Counted from the stretch's first letter, positions 1 through 10,370 are shown. The stretch is 37,750 nucleotides of DNA from Candidatus Aminicenantota bacterium (GCA_022866045.1 JALHTW010000009.1:1-37750), one strand, 5' to 3'. The notes: generated from the sequence alone by a model not told the origin. Numbers and translations are program-made.

Positions 1-110
1 GCCGACTCCTCGTTCATCCAGCGTCGTTTCTGACCCTCGGTGCGTCACTCTATGACGGGATGTCGAGTCCTGCGGCTTATTCCCCGCCGGCGAAGTGAGA
101 CCGCGCCGGA

Positions 111-431
111 GTTGAAATAGCCGTTCTCCACGATGCATTTTCTTTTAAAGGGGAATTCATCCAGGCGGCGGACGACGAAATCATTAGAAAGGGCTGGTAC
201 CTCCAGGCCGGCTATTTTTTCATGCCGAAGACACTGCAGGGAATCTTCAAAGTCGATTCCTATGACAAAGACACGAAGACAGACCTCGACCGGAGCGACC
301 TGTGGACTTTAGGCCTGAACTGGTTCCTGACGGAAAAAACGAAGCTCATGATTAATTTTGAGTTGACCAAGGATGAGTCCGGGAAGACGGCCAACACGGC
401 TCTCCTGGCCCAGTTCCAGGCGGCGTTTTAA
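111..431 (+). pseudogene. C-terminal part of a phosphate-selective porin (OprO/OprP-like), 5' part disrupted or outside the window
   Basis: Frame starting at 111 reads VEIAVLHDAFSFKGEFIQAADDEIIRKGWYLQAGYFFMPKTLQG...LGLNWFLTEKTKLMINFELTKDESGKTANTALLAQFQAAF*, a beta-barrel C-terminus ending in aromatic F; in-frame TGA at 96-98 just upstream; lies directly before pstS. Confidence 0.6.
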
Positions 432-562
432 GAAAAAATGTTACGAGCAATGAGTGATGCGGATTCTGTCGTCGATCAGCCCCCTCGTCCTCGTCGGTCA
501 GACGATCCGATCGACGCCGCCCCATCCATCTTTGCTTGTGATGTCAAAGAAAGAGAAATGAG

Positions 563-1522
563 ATGAGAAAAATGATGAAAAGACTCGCGGCCGGAATTTC
601 ATTGGGTTTTTTCCTTTTGACATTTTCTTCTTTTGGCCAAGCCCCGCCGAAGCCCCTTAAAGGCAGGCTCAGCATTTCGGGCGCCTGGGCCCTGTATCCA
701 ATGGTCCTCAAGTGGGCCGAGGAGTTCAGGAAAATCAATCCCGGCGTCAAGATCGATGTCCAGGCCGGCGGCGCCGGGAAGGGCATGGCCGATGTTTTGG
801 CCGGCATGGCCGATCTCGGGATGGTTTCTCGCGACGTCCATCCGGAGGAAGTAAAAAAAGGGGCCTATCCGCTCGCCGTCACAAAAGACGGCGTCGTGGC
901 AACGGCCAGCGAGAAGAATCCCTTTCTCGATGAGATTTTAAAGAAAGGCATTTCCCGCCAGAAATTCCTCGATATCTGGGTCACGGAAAAGATCACAACC
1001 TGGGGCCAGGTTCTAGGGAGCCAGGAAAAAGCGGCCGTCCATGTCTTCACCCGATCCGATGCCTGTGGAGCGGCCGAGACCTGGGCGGCCACCTTCGGAA
1101 AAAGACAGGAAGATTTGGGCGGCGTCGGCGTCTACGGCGACCCCGGGCTGGCCGACGCGGTTCGCCGCGACGCGCTGGGGATCGGCTACAACAACATCAA
1201 CTTCGTTTATGACGCTAAGACGTTGAAGCCGGTGAGCGGGATCGTCATCATCCCGATCGACCTTGACGGAAACGGAAAAATCGACGACATCGAAAAGTGC
1301 TATGGGACACGGGACGACATCACCGCGGCTATTGCCAAGAGCATCTATCCGTCGCCGCCGGCCCGCGACCTCTATCTTGTGGCTAAAGGCAAACCCGAAA
1401 AGCGAGCGGCCGTCGAGTTCCTTCGCTGGGTCCTGACCGATGGTCAGAAATTCGTTCCCGAGACAGGATACATTCAGCTCAGCCCGGAGAAGCTTAAAGA
1501 AGGATTAGAGAAGCTGAAATAG
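563..1522 (+). CDS. pstS: Phosphate ABC transporter substrate-binding protein PstS
   Basis: Signal peptide, SGAWALYPMVLKWAEEF...GAGKGMADVLAGMADLGMVSR; followed by pstC/A/B. Confidence 0.9.
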   Translation: MRKMMKRLAAGISLGFFLLTFSSFGQAPPKPLKGRLSISGAWALYPMVLKWAEEFRKINPGVKIDVQAGGAGKGMADVLAGMADLGMVSRDVHPEEVKKGAYPLAVTKDGVVATASEKNPFLDEILKKGISRQKFLDIWVTEKITTWGQVLGSQEKAAVHVFTRSDACGAAETWAATFGKRQEDLGGVGVYGDPGLADAVRRDALGIGYNNINFVYDAKTLKPVSGIVIIPIDLDGNGKIDDIEKCYGTRDDITAAIAKSIYPSPPARDLYLVAKGKPEKRAAVEFLRWVLTDGQKFVPETGYIQLSPEKLKEGLEKLK

Positions 1523-1532
1523 CTGGATATGA

Positions 1533-2450
1533 TTGAAGCGTCGGCAACAAAAACGGAGAAATATTTTGAGGCATCTTAAAGACCTGATCGCCCGGCGGGC
1601 CATGTTCCTCCTGACGGCCGTCCCGGGCTTTCTCGTCTTGTCGATGCTCTTCGGACTCCTCCAGAAGTCGAGGGCCATCCTCGCCTTGAAGTCCTTTTCC
1701 GGGCTCCTCTTCGGCTCGGGCTGGCATCCGCTCAAAGGAGAGTTTGGTTTTCTCCCGTTCCTCATGGGAACGCTCTGGGTGACGCTCGTGGCCATGGTCC
1801 TGGCTGTTCCCATTTCTCTTTTGACCGCGGTTTATCTGTCTGAATATGCCCCAAAGTTTATCCGCGAGTTCACCAAACCGGTCATCGACCTCCTGGCCGG
1901 CATCCCCTCCGTCGTGTATGGAGTCTGGGGTGTGCTCATGATCGTCCCGTTCGTCGGGAAAGTCCTTGCCCCCCTCTTCGGCGTGTATTCATCGGGGTAT
2001 AGCGTTCTCTCCGGCGGGATCGTCCTGGCCATCATGGTCTTCCCGACAATCATCCATGTCGCCCTCGAAGTTTTTTCCTCGGTCTCGCATGAGCTCCGCG
2101 AAACGTCGCTGTCGCTGGGCGCCACCAAGTGGGAGACGGTCAAGTATGTCGTCTTGAGAAAAGGTCTTCAGGGAATTATCGCCGCGGTCGTCCTGGGACT
2201 GTCTCGGGCGTTCGGAGAGACGATGGCCGTCCTCATGGTCGTCGGCAACGTGGCGAAGATTCCCAAGTCGGTGTTCGACCCCGCCTATCCGCTGCCGGCC
2301 CTCATCGCTAATAATTACGGCGAGATGATGTCCGTGCCGCTCTACGACTCCGCCCTGATGCTCGCGGCGCTGGTCCTCCTCCTCGTCGTTCTGGTTTTTA
2401 ACCTCGGGGCGAGGTTTGTTCTGATGAAGGCTGAACGAAGGGCCGAATGA
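1533..2450 (+). CDS. pstC: Phosphate ABC transporter permease PstC
   Basis: Multi-TM permease with EEA-like loop (SLGATKWETVKYVVLRKGLQGIIAAVVLGLSRAFGETMAV); ATGA overlap with pstA. Exact start uncertain. Confidence 0.92.
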   Translation: MKRRQQKRRNILRHLKDLIARRAMFLLTAVPGFLVLSMLFGLLQKSRAILALKSFSGLLFGSGWHPLKGEFGFLPFLMGTLWVTLVAMVLAVPISLLTAVYLSEYAPKFIREFTKPVIDLLAGIPSVVYGVWGVLMIVPFVGKVLAPLFGVYSSGYSVLSGGIVLAIMVFPTIIHVALEVFSSVSHELRETSLSLGATKWETVKYVVLRKGLQGIIAAVVLGLSRAFGETMAVLMVVGNVAKIPKSVFDPAYPLPALIANNYGEMMSVPLYDSALMLAALVLLLVVLVFNLGARFVLMKAERRAE

Positions 2451-3307
2451 TGACCTTGAATAAGCGAAAAACAGAAGAGCGAATCTTCAAGTTCCTGATG
2501 ATGGCTTCGACCGTCATCGTCACCGGAAGCTTGCTCGTCATCATCGGAACGATCGTCGTCAAGAGCCTGCCGGCCCTCCGTTTAACCATGCTCACCCAGA
2601 CGCCGAAAGGCGGCTACTATCTGGGGAAAGAGGGCGGGATCCTCAATGCCATCGTCGGGTCGCTCTATCTCGCCTCGGGCGCGACTCTCCTCGCCGTCTT
2701 AGTGAGCCTGCCGATCGTCCTCTATCTCAACCTTTACACGAAGAAAGCCTCGGCCCTGGCCACGTTCACCCGGTTTTCGCTCGATGTTCTGTGGGGCATT
2801 CCCTCGATCGTCTACGGCGCGTTCGGGTTCATTGTCATGATGACCCTCGGCCTGAGAGCTTCACTCCTCGCCGGGATCTTTATCGTCGGACTGCTTGAGC
2901 TTCCGATCATGGCCCGGGCCATGGACGAGGTCATCCGGCTCATTCCCCAGGCTTTGATCGACGCTTCCTATTCGCTCGGCGCGACGAAGCTTGAGACGGC
3001 GCTCAAGGTCATCGTGAAACAGTCGCTGCCCGGGATCCTTACGGCCGTTTTGATCGCCTTCGGACGGGGGATCGGCGACGCGGCCTCCGTCATCTTCACC
3101 GCCGGCTTCACCGACAGCATCCCGACCTCCCTGCTCCAACCGGCCGCCACTCTTCCTCTGGCCATATTTTATCAGCTCGGTTCGCCCCTCCTTGAGGTCC
3201 AACAGCGGGCCTATGCGTCGGCCGCGATCCTGACATTGATCATTCTCGCGATCAGTCTGATCTCGCGCGTCTTGATCAAAAAATTCACAAGGCATACGAT
3301 TAGATAG
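2447..3307 (+). CDS. pstA: Phosphate ABC transporter permease PstA
   Basis: SLGATKLETALKVIVKQSLPGILTAVLIAFGRGIGDAASVIFTAGFTD; between pstC and pstB. Confidence 0.92.
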   Translation: MMTLNKRKTEERIFKFLMMASTVIVTGSLLVIIGTIVVKSLPALRLTMLTQTPKGGYYLGKEGGILNAIVGSLYLASGATLLAVLVSLPIVLYLNLYTKKASALATFTRFSLDVLWGIPSIVYGAFGFIVMMTLGLRASLLAGIFIVGLLELPIMARAMDEVIRLIPQALIDASYSLGATKLETALKVIVKQSLPGILTAVLIAFGRGIGDAASVIFTAGFTDSIPTSLLQPAATLPLAIFYQLGSPLLEVQQRAYASAAILTLIILAISLISRVLIKKFTRHTIR

Positions 3308-3315
3308 GTGAGACC

Positions 3316-4077
3316 ATGGACTTTCCAACACATCTCCGCATTCAGAACCTGAGTGTGTCCTATGGAGACCATTTAGCATTAAAAGATGTCTCGCTCGACG
3401 TTCCAGATAAAAAAATCACTGTCATCATCGGGCCTTCGGGATGCGGCAAGACAACCCTCTTGAAATCCCTGAACAGACTTCTGGACTCCGTGGACGGCGT
3501 TAAGATCCGGGGCAATATTTTTGTGGATGACGAAGATATCTATGATCCGCGGGTCGAAGTGACGCACATCCGGAAAAAGATGGGCTTGTTGTCGCAGAAG
3601 CCGCAAGTCCTTCCGATGTCTGTTTTCGACAATATCGCTTACGGACCGAAGATCCATGGGACGAGCGACAGGAAAAAATTGAGCCGGATCGTGGAACGCG
3701 AGCTCCGGGCGGCCGGGCTTTGGGACGAAGTGAAGGACCGGCTCCACGAGCCTGCCTCGCAGCTGTCCGTCGGCCAGCAGCAGCGGCTGTGCCTGGCCCG
3801 CGGGCTCGCGGTCGAGCCCGAGATCATCCTGGGGGACGAGCCGACATCGGCCCTCGACCCGCAGTCGAGCCGCATCGTCGAGCAGCGGCTGATCGAGCTG
3901 AAATCAGATTATACCGTGATCGTCGTGACGCACATCCTGCGCCAGGGGCGACGGATCGCCGATTATCTGGCTTTTCTTTATCTCGGCGAGCTGGTCGAGC
4001 ACGGCCCGGCCGAGGAGGTCTTCGCCCATCCCAAAGACCCGCGCACGCGCGCCTATTTAACAGGTGAGATTAGCTAA
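3316..4077 (+). CDS. pstB: Phosphate ABC transporter ATP-binding protein PstB
   Basis: Walker A GPSGCGKTTLLKSLNRL, signature LSVGQQQRLCLARGLAVEPEIILGDEPTSALDP. Confidence 0.95.
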   Translation: MDFPTHLRIQNLSVSYGDHLALKDVSLDVPDKKITVIIGPSGCGKTTLLKSLNRLLDSVDGVKIRGNIFVDDEDIYDPRVEVTHIRKKMGLLSQKPQVLPMSVFDNIAYGPKIHGTSDRKKLSRIVERELRAAGLWDEVKDRLHEPASQLSVGQQQRLCLARGLAVEPEIILGDEPTSALDPQSSRIVEQRLIELKSDYTVIVVTHILRQGRRIADYLAFLYLGELVEHGPAEEVFAHPKDPRTRAYLTGEIS

Positions 4078-4247
4078 TCGTTTCCCTGCCCCCCAATTAA
4101 ATCAGGCGCGGGGTGAGCGAGCCAATATATTTTTTGTAAAGGAAAAACGATGAGGGGATATGCCGCTCAAAAGCCGGTCTTCGGACGGAGCGGGCAGAGT
4201 TAAGAAAAACGCGTCCGATTTTCCTTTCGGAGAACGTTCGCCTTTTT

Positions 4248-7121
4248 TCAAAATTCTTTCAGAAACTCGTAAAAATTGATCTCGTTTGCGTCCAAGCCGT
4301 ATTTGTAGACATAGGCGCCGGCGAGCCGGGAGGCGAAGAGGGCCTTCAAGTAGGTCTTGGGAATCCTCTTGAGGATCTTGTCCACGCCCACTTTCTTGAC
4401 GAGCGTCGGCGGGACGCCCTTGGCGATGACCTTCTTCACCAGGGCTTTGTTGGCGAACAGGTCGGACGCGGCGACGGCGTCCTTGATCCGGTTGATTTTC
4501 TCGCTGATGACGTCGGTCAGAATCGCTCTAGGGATGCCTTTGGCCTTGTTCTCTTTCCAGATGACCTCGAATTCCTTTGAGGCGTTGTCCTTAATGTCCT
4601 CGATAATCTCGTTGATGTATTTCTGCCGGAATTCGCTGATTACTCCGTCCTTGACGCACATGAGTTCGTCGGACTCCTGGTCCGTGAGGGCCAGGCTGGC
4701 GAGGACTTCGAGCGAGGAGGACGTGACGCCGCCTTTGTTGGCCGAGGCATCCTTGTAGAGGACGACGCCCTTTTCCTCAAGGCGCAGCCGCGCCTGCTGG
4801 GTGATGAAGAGGTTTGCGCCTTCGACGATCACCTTGAAGCGGGGCTCGCCGCTCTCGTTGAGGTAGGTCGTCCAGTTGTTGATCGTGACCGAAGAAGGCC
4901 GGCCGCCGCAGGGCACGAAGATGTCGGCCTTGAACAGCCGGTGGAGATGGAAGGTGTTGCGGAATTCGAGTCCGTTCTCGACTTTCTCGCCATGGGGCAG
5001 GATCACGTCCCGGTCTTTAATGTTGACCATGAAGCCGCCGGCCGAGAGCTTGTTAATCGGGAAGTTCTCGATCATCTTGCGGGATTTGGCCAACTTTTTC
5101 AGTTCCTTCCGGTCGATGCTCTCGGGATCATAGAGGACGCCGGAGCCGTCCACGATCGCCAGGATCTTGTCCCTGGAGATCAGAATCTCGTTCGAGCCAA
5201 GGTCGCCGTCCGGTCCGCCGGTCATGACCTTCGTGATGGCCTCTTCCTTGAGGCCGAGCTTGGCCAACGCGTCCAGGACATACCGGTGCGTGGAGTTGGT
5301 GGTCATACCGTAGAGATCATGGGGGATGCCGCCCATCGTGACCGGCTTCCCCGTGGAGAAAGCTTTCCAGAAGACGAAGCCGCGCTTTTTGCCCCGCAGG
5401 GCCGCCCACTCCATGAGGTCGGCCGTCCATTCGTCGGGGCCGAGGAAGAGGATGACGGGCTTGCCGTAGTGGTCGACGATGGACCCGTGGGGCAGGATGA
5501 GGTCGAGCAGACCATCCACGTACTTCTTGAAGCAGGCCGCGGCCTTGTCCATGTGGCCCCAGTTGAGGAGGATTGTCCCCTTCGAGCCGCCCTCGGCGAG
5601 GTCCTTGTTCTTTCTCTGCTGGGTCCAGGCCAGGTTGTAGTTTTCGTCGAAGATGAAATCCGAGTTGTTCATGTAGGTCTGGAGGTTGGGGGACTTGACG
5701 ATGCGGATCCCGCCTCGGGCGATGTCGCGGAACCGGATGTGGAAGCCCCGGAACTCGGCGCCGACGACGTGGAAGATGCCGAAGGGCGTCTCCGGATAGT
5801 CGACCTTGTTCAGGAATTTCGAGTCGTACATGTAAGAGAGGGACGTCTTCTCGCGCCTGTAGAAGTTCGTCCGCAGCGTGGCCTCGATGAACAGGCACGC
5901 GGCCAGGAAGATGTTCCGGTCGATCTCCAGGGAAATGTTGCGGAGGATGTTTTTCTTAAGATCAACCAGCTCGGCGTCGATCTTGTGGTCCTTGCGGCTC
6001 GGATTGAATTTTTTGTCGAAGAGCCTGAACGCTTTCTTGACGTATTCGAAGTTGTCACAGAGGGCGTCCCAGATGCGGGATTCCTGGTAGGTGTCCTTGG
6101 ACAGCCTGGTCTTGAGAGTGCGGAGGAGGCCGGTGAGCTCGGGCGAGTCCTTGAGGGCCTCGCTGAGCTTGAGGTACTCCTCATTGTAGCCGCTCAGGAA
6201 CTGGTGAGAGAAGCTCCAGGCCGACACGCCGAACACGGTTTCCTGAGCATGGAGTTTCCCTTCGCGGAAAAGTTTCGAGAGAGGGCTTTCCGGGATGGCG
6301 TAAACCAGGCTTATGTCTTCGACGAGATCCTGGATGACTTTAGGGTCTTCGATATTGTCTAGATAGACCGAAATGGCCGTCTTGCCGTTGGCGAACTGTT
6401 CGATATATTTGCGGTTCGACACGAGACCGTGAGAATTGAGCACGTCTGAGATGTTCGAGAAGAAACGGCGACACGAATCGCCGTTGACCACGATCATGAC
6501 CCGCAGTTCCTTTGTCTTATGGTCGTGCGAAACATCGATCAGCGGGCTTTCCCAGCCTTTGTGCTCCCTGATGAGCTTCTGGAAACGCTGGAGCGTTTCC
6601 TCGGGAACGGAGGCCAAAAACATCTTGTCTCCGATTTTGCGGATATCGGTCTCATCGGGAAGAACCGTGTCGATCTCGAATTGAGGCTTGCAGACTAAAT
6701 ACATCCTCAGATACTCGAGTCCCGCCGCTTTTCTCGAGGTCCGGTAGGACTGGAGCCTATGGCGGGGGTATTTCTCCTCGATCCGGCGTTCGATCTCGAG
6801 CGCTCGGTAATGATAGTCGTCGACGAGGTAGGTGGCTTCGTTCTCGAGCTCAGTGCCAAAGTCGATCTTGACGATCTTTTCCTGTTTGACCGTGGCCAGA
6901 ATCTCGGCCGCCATGAGCGCCTCGATGTGTTTGGCAATCGTCTCGACGGGCGTGGTTTTGAAGTAAAAGGCGTTCATGACGAGGCCGGCGCAGAACCAGT
7001 TCAGCTCTTCCCGAACGGCGGTCTGGGTGAAGCGGCCGTGGGAAAGAATGATCTCTTCGATCTTCCGGATCTGGGCTTCGTTCAGAACAGCGTTGCAGGA
7101 TATCTCTTGTAACGTTTTCAT
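4248..7121 (-). CDS. Large NAD-dependent glutamate dehydrogenase (957 aa, GDH-115-like)
   Basis: Contains FHVVGAEFRGFHIRFRDIARGGIRIV, LAEGGSKGTILLNW, TGGPDGDLGSNEI, VEGANLFITQQARLRLEEKGVVLYKDASANKGGVTSSSLEVLA, all typical of large GDHs. Confidence 0.88.
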   Translation of the reverse strand: MKTLQEISCNAVLNEAQIRKIEEIILSHGRFTQTAVREELNWFCAGLVMNAFYFKTTPVETIAKHIEALMAAEILATVKQEKIVKIDFGTELENEATYLVDDYHYRALEIERRIEEKYPRHRLQSYRTSRKAAGLEYLRMYLVCKPQFEIDTVLPDETDIRKIGDKMFLASVPEETLQRFQKLIREHKGWESPLIDVSHDHKTKELRVMIVVNGDSCRRFFSNISDVLNSHGLVSNRKYIEQFANGKTAISVYLDNIEDPKVIQDLVEDISLVYAIPESPLSKLFREGKLHAQETVFGVSAWSFSHQFLSGYNEEYLKLSEALKDSPELTGLLRTLKTRLSKDTYQESRIWDALCDNFEYVKKAFRLFDKKFNPSRKDHKIDAELVDLKKNILRNISLEIDRNIFLAACLFIEATLRTNFYRREKTSLSYMYDSKFLNKVDYPETPFGIFHVVGAEFRGFHIRFRDIARGGIRIVKSPNLQTYMNNSDFIFDENYNLAWTQQRKNKDLAEGGSKGTILLNWGHMDKAAACFKKYVDGLLDLILPHGSIVDHYGKPVILFLGPDEWTADLMEWAALRGKKRGFVFWKAFSTGKPVTMGGIPHDLYGMTTNSTHRYVLDALAKLGLKEEAITKVMTGGPDGDLGSNEILISRDKILAIVDGSGVLYDPESIDRKELKKLAKSRKMIENFPINKLSAGGFMVNIKDRDVILPHGEKVENGLEFRNTFHLHRLFKADIFVPCGGRPSSVTINNWTTYLNESGEPRFKVIVEGANLFITQQARLRLEEKGVVLYKDASANKGGVTSSSLEVLASLALTDQESDELMCVKDGVISEFRQKYINEIIEDIKDNASKEFEVIWKENKAKGIPRAILTDVISEKINRIKDAVAASDLFANKALVKKVIAKGVPPTLVKKVGVDKILKRIPKTYLKALFASRLAGAYVYKYGLDANEINFYEFLKEF

Positions 7122-7208
7122 GACTGACTCCTCCGGATCAACGTAGGGAGAAAATTAATAAGTATTATACCAGAAAACGGACTCGGGGTGACATGGAAAA
7201 TGGGGGAT

Positions 7209-7571
7209 CTAGGGCGAAGAAGGTTCGTCGATTTCGAGCTCGATTTTCTCGAGGAAGAGTTCGGTGCCCTGGAGGATTTCAAGGTCCGGGGATTTGCAGG
7301 AACCGCAAAAAAAAGTGTAGGTTGTGATCTCGGTTTCGGTGCCGCAGGCCCGGCAGCGGATCTTGAGGGGGATCTCTTCGATCTCGAGCCGGGCGTTCTC
7401 GGCGATCGTTTCTTTTTTATACATATCGAATGCCGATTCCAGGAGTTCGGGGACAACGCCCGATAATTTTCCGACCTTGAGCTTTACCAAGGTGATCTTG
7501 CCGGCATTGTGTTCGCGGGCCTTTTCGAGGAGCGTGCCGAAAAGGCTGGACACGATCGAGAGCTCATGCAT
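7209..7571 (-). CDS. hypA: Hydrogenase nickel incorporation protein HypA
   Basis: MHELSIVSSLF... with two CxxC zinc motifs (CRACG, CGSC); start at 7571 overlaps the hypB 3' end. Confidence 0.92.
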   Translation of the reverse strand: MHELSIVSSLFGTLLEKAREHNAGKITLVKLKVGKLSGVVPELLESAFDMYKKETIAENARLEIEEIPLKIRCRACGTETEITTYTFFCGSCKSPDLEILQGTELFLEKIELEIDEPSSP

Positions 7572-8235
7572 GGCTGCTTTGAAGTTCCTGGTGCATGGCC
7601 CAGAAATAGTCGAGAAGCTCATCCAGCCCCTGGCCGGTGACGGCCGAGGTGACGAAGATCTTGAGCTTCGGGTTGAGCTCGAGAGCCTCTGTCTTAGCTT
7701 TTTCGACGTCGAAAGGCAGGTGGGGCAAAAGATCGGCCTTGGTGAGGACAAGAAGGTCCGAAGTCGTAAAGGCTTTGGGATATTTTTTCGGCTTGTCGTC
7801 CCCTTCGGGCGTCGAGAGGAGGACGCAGCGGAGGTGTTCGCCCAGTTCGTAACTTGCGGGGCAGACGAGGTTCCCGACGTTCTCGATGAACAGAAAATCG
7901 ATGTCCGGATCCACGCCGGGCAGGACCTTGGCGATCATTTTCGCCTCGAGATGGCAGGCGCCGCCCGTCGTGATCTGCCACGCTGGAACGCCCTTAGCCC
8001 GGATGCGCTCGGCGTCCAGCTCGGTCTCGATGTCGCCTTCGATGACCGCCATCTTCGCGCGCGTCTTCAGCCGCATGGCGATCTGTTCGAGGAGCGCAGT
8101 CTTGCCGGCGCCCGGCGAGCTGAGGAGATTGACGGCCAGAATGCCGCGCCGTTCGAGCTCGCCCCGGATCTCGGCGGCGATCTTTTTATTCGTGCCGAGG
8201 AGGTCCTGGAGGACGATGACTTCCTTTTTGTTCAT
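7564..8235 (-). CDS. hypB: Hydrogenase nickel incorporation GTPase HypB
   Basis: NLLSSPGAGKTALLEQ P-loop, VIEGDIETELDAERI, FIENVGNLVCPASYELGEH; start MNKKEVIV at 8235. Confidence 0.93.
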   Translation of the reverse strand: MNKKEVIVLQDLLGTNKKIAAEIRGELERRGILAVNLLSSPGAGKTALLEQIAMRLKTRAKMAVIEGDIETELDAERIRAKGVPAWQITTGGACHLEAKMIAKVLPGVDPDIDFLFIENVGNLVCPASYELGEHLRCVLLSTPEGDDKPKKYPKAFTTSDLLVLTKADLLPHLPFDVEKAKTEALELNPKLKIFVTSAVTGQGLDELLDYFWAMHQELQSSHA

Positions 8236-8714
8236 GGGATGTCCTTCAATACGTTTTTGATCTTTCGAACGATATCGGGGAGGCAACGTTCCATGTCTTC
8301 GCTCAACCCTTCGCCCAGATTATAGATGTTTTTGGCTTCGACAGCTATGATTTTGACCGCGTCCGGGACCTTGAGGCCCAACCCGCGGCCTAGCCTGATG
8401 GTCTGGGGCAGAGAGATATAGTGCGGCGAAGGGCCGGGAAGGTCCCGCAAGTCCGTTTCCTCAAGAATATGAATCCGGCCGGTGACGGGGTCCGGGAGTT
8501 TTATGGCGTCAACAACCACCAAGGCATCATAGCCCACCATCACATCCAAGAGAGCTATGCCGGTCAACGGGCTTGCCACGCAGTCGATTTCGGGCGAGCC
8601 CTGACCTTGGAGGTCTTCCTTTCCCAGCTCTTTTTTAAGTCGCCGGACGGCATGATGGCCGACGCCGTCATCTCCGTATATGTCGTTGCCCAATCCCAAA
8701 ACAAGGATTCTCAT
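8232..8714 (-). CDS. [NiFe] hydrogenase maturation protease (HyaD/HycI family), standalone
   Basis: MRILVLGLGNDIYGDDGVGHHAVRRL, VVVDAI, GPSPHYISLPQTI; start MRILVLG at 8714; ATGA overlap with hypB. Confidence 0.88.
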   Translation of the reverse strand: MRILVLGLGNDIYGDDGVGHHAVRRLKKELGKEDLQGQGSPEIDCVASPLTGIALLDVMVGYDALVVVDAIKLPDPVTGRIHILEETDLRDLPGPSPHYISLPQTIRLGRGLGLKVPDAVKIIAVEAKNIYNLGEGLSEDMERCLPDIVRKIKNVLKDIP

Positions 8715-8734
8715 GGCAGGCGCAGTTTTTGAGG

Positions 8735-9847
8735 TCAAGGCCGCGGCAGGCGGACGATGAATGTGCTCCCCGCATCCGGTTCGCTCGAAACGTCGATCGT
8801 GCCGTTATGGGCATCGACGATCTTCTTGGCAATGGACAGGCCGAGTCCCGTTCCTTTCATTTTTTTCCCTTGGCTGCGGTGAACCTGGTAGAACTGGTCG
8901 AAGATGAACGGCAGGTGCTCTTTAGCGATCCCGATCCCGGTATCCTCGACGGCCACAGCGATGAAGCCGGCGTCTATCTTCAAATTGAGATGCACGCGGC
9001 CCCCGGGCTTGGTATATTTGATAGCGTTATTGATGAGATTCGTAAAAACCTGTTCCAGGCTTTCTTCGTCTCCCAAGACAAGAAGCGGGGCCGGGGCCGT
9101 GTTGAGTTCCACGGCGACCCCGTATTCTTGGGCAAGTGGCCGCATGAAATCAATGAGTTTCTCCAGCATCTTTTGGATATCCAGGGTTTTGAACTTATCG
9201 ACGATTTGTCCCTTGTTGATCCGGGCCAGGTCCAGCCAGTCGTTGATCAGATGGAGCAGGCCATCTAGGCGGTCTCGGGCCTTGAAAATCATTTCCTTTG
9301 GCTTTTCGTCGACCGGCCCGACCATTCCGGCCAGGATGACTTCGAAGTACTGTTGGATGGTGACAAGCGGACTTCGGAGTTGATGGGAAACCATGGTAAT
9401 GAAATTTTCTTCCAGGAGTTTTTTCTCTGTTCGCAGAGCTTCGGCTTCAAGGATGAGCTTTCGCCGTTCGTAGGCTCGGCGGATGATGATCCGCAGTTCC
9501 TCGGGCGAAAAAGGCTTTGGGAGGAAGTCATAGGCCCCTTTTTTCATGGCCTCGACGGCGGAATCGACGGTCGCATAGCCGGTGATGACGATGGGAATGA
9601 TATGAGGGTCGAGATTTTTCAGGCGGTCCAGGACTTCAAAACCGCTGATCCCCGGCATTTTCAAATCGACAAGGACCAAATCCGGCCCGAGGTCCTTGAT
9701 TTTCTTGAGGCCTGCAGCTCCGTCTTCGGCTGTCTCCGCACGGAAGCCGCTTTTAAGCAGGATCTGGGTGCAGGAGTCCCTCATCGCTTCTTCATCGTCA
9801 ATGATAAGCACTAGGGGTTTTTGTTCCGTCATGGAATAGCTCGCCAT
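8735..9847 (-). CDS. Hybrid response regulator-histidine kinase (REC + HisKA + HATPase_c)
   Basis: VLIIDDEEAMRDSC...LVLVDLKMPGISGFEVL...ITGYA...KPF; MVSHQLRSPLVTIQQ H-box; NLINNAIKYTKPGGRV; VEDTGIGI; GTGLGLSIAKKIV. No input domain besides REC. Confidence 0.9.
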   Translation of the reverse strand: MASYSMTEQKPLVLIIDDEEAMRDSCTQILLKSGFRAETAEDGAAGLKKIKDLGPDLVLVDLKMPGISGFEVLDRLKNLDPHIIPIVITGYATVDSAVEAMKKGAYDFLPKPFSPEELRIIIRRAYERRKLILEAEALRTEKKLLEENFITMVSHQLRSPLVTIQQYFEVILAGMVGPVDEKPKEMIFKARDRLDGLLHLINDWLDLARINKGQIVDKFKTLDIQKMLEKLIDFMRPLAQEYGVAVELNTAPAPLLVLGDEESLEQVFTNLINNAIKYTKPGGRVHLNLKIDAGFIAVAVEDTGIGIAKEHLPFIFDQFYQVHRSQGKKMKGTGLGLSIAKKIVDAHNGTIDVSSEPDAGSTFIVRLPRP

Positions 9848-9962
9848 AGCATTTTAATCTAAAATGCGTTTTCTCGCAGTAAAAATTTGGCGGACAGACA
9901 CAAAGAATCGGATCTGCGGGCCTCTATGGACCAAAATTCCGGGAGGGCTGGCCTTGAGCTTA

Positions 9963-10370
9963 TTAGCTTTTCAGAAGTTTTTCGATCCTGGCCAGGAGGT
10001 CCGCCGGTTTGACGGGCTTGTCGATGTAATCATCCGGCCCGATCATCCCCTGCTCATCTCCCTTGAACTGGAATCTGGAGCCGGCAATCTCCTTGACGGC
10101 GGAGACGAAAATGACTGGCGTGCTTTGGACGTCCGCGTATTCCGGAGACGTTTTGATGGCGTGGCAAAGAGAAAAGCCGTCAAAAAGGCTGTCCATCATG
10201 ATATCCAGGAGAATCAGGTCCGGCTTTTCCGATAAAATTTTCTCCTTGGCTTCGGCAGGATTGGCGGCGGAGATGACGTCATACAAGGCTGATTTTAAAA
10301 TGGGCGCTACGGCCTCCCTGAAATCCGGGTCATCATCAATCACCAGAATTTTTGGCGATGTTTTCGTCAT
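9963..10370 (-). CDS. Single-domain response regulator (REC)
   Basis: ILVIDDDPDFREAV...DLILLDIMMDSLFDGFSLCHAI...VIFVSA...YIDKPVKPADLL. Confidence 0.88.
   Translation of the reverse strand: MTKTSPKILVIDDDPDFREAVAPILKSALYDVISAANPAEAKEKILSEKPDLILLDIMMDSLFDGFSLCHAIKTSPEYADVQSTPVIFVSAVKEIAGSRFQFKGDEQGMIGPDDYIDKPVKPADLLARIEKLLKS

Noticed and set aside
4078-4247. Bidirectional terminator between convergent pstB and GDH genes
   Set aside because: Some self-complementarity near 4208-4238 (CCGATTTTCCTTTCGG, followed by a T-run), but not strong enough to call without folding.
4941-6362. 473-aa plus-strand ORF
   Set aside because: Antisense shadow of the glutamate dehydrogenase; composition typical of GC-rich reverse-frame ORFs and no domain motifs.
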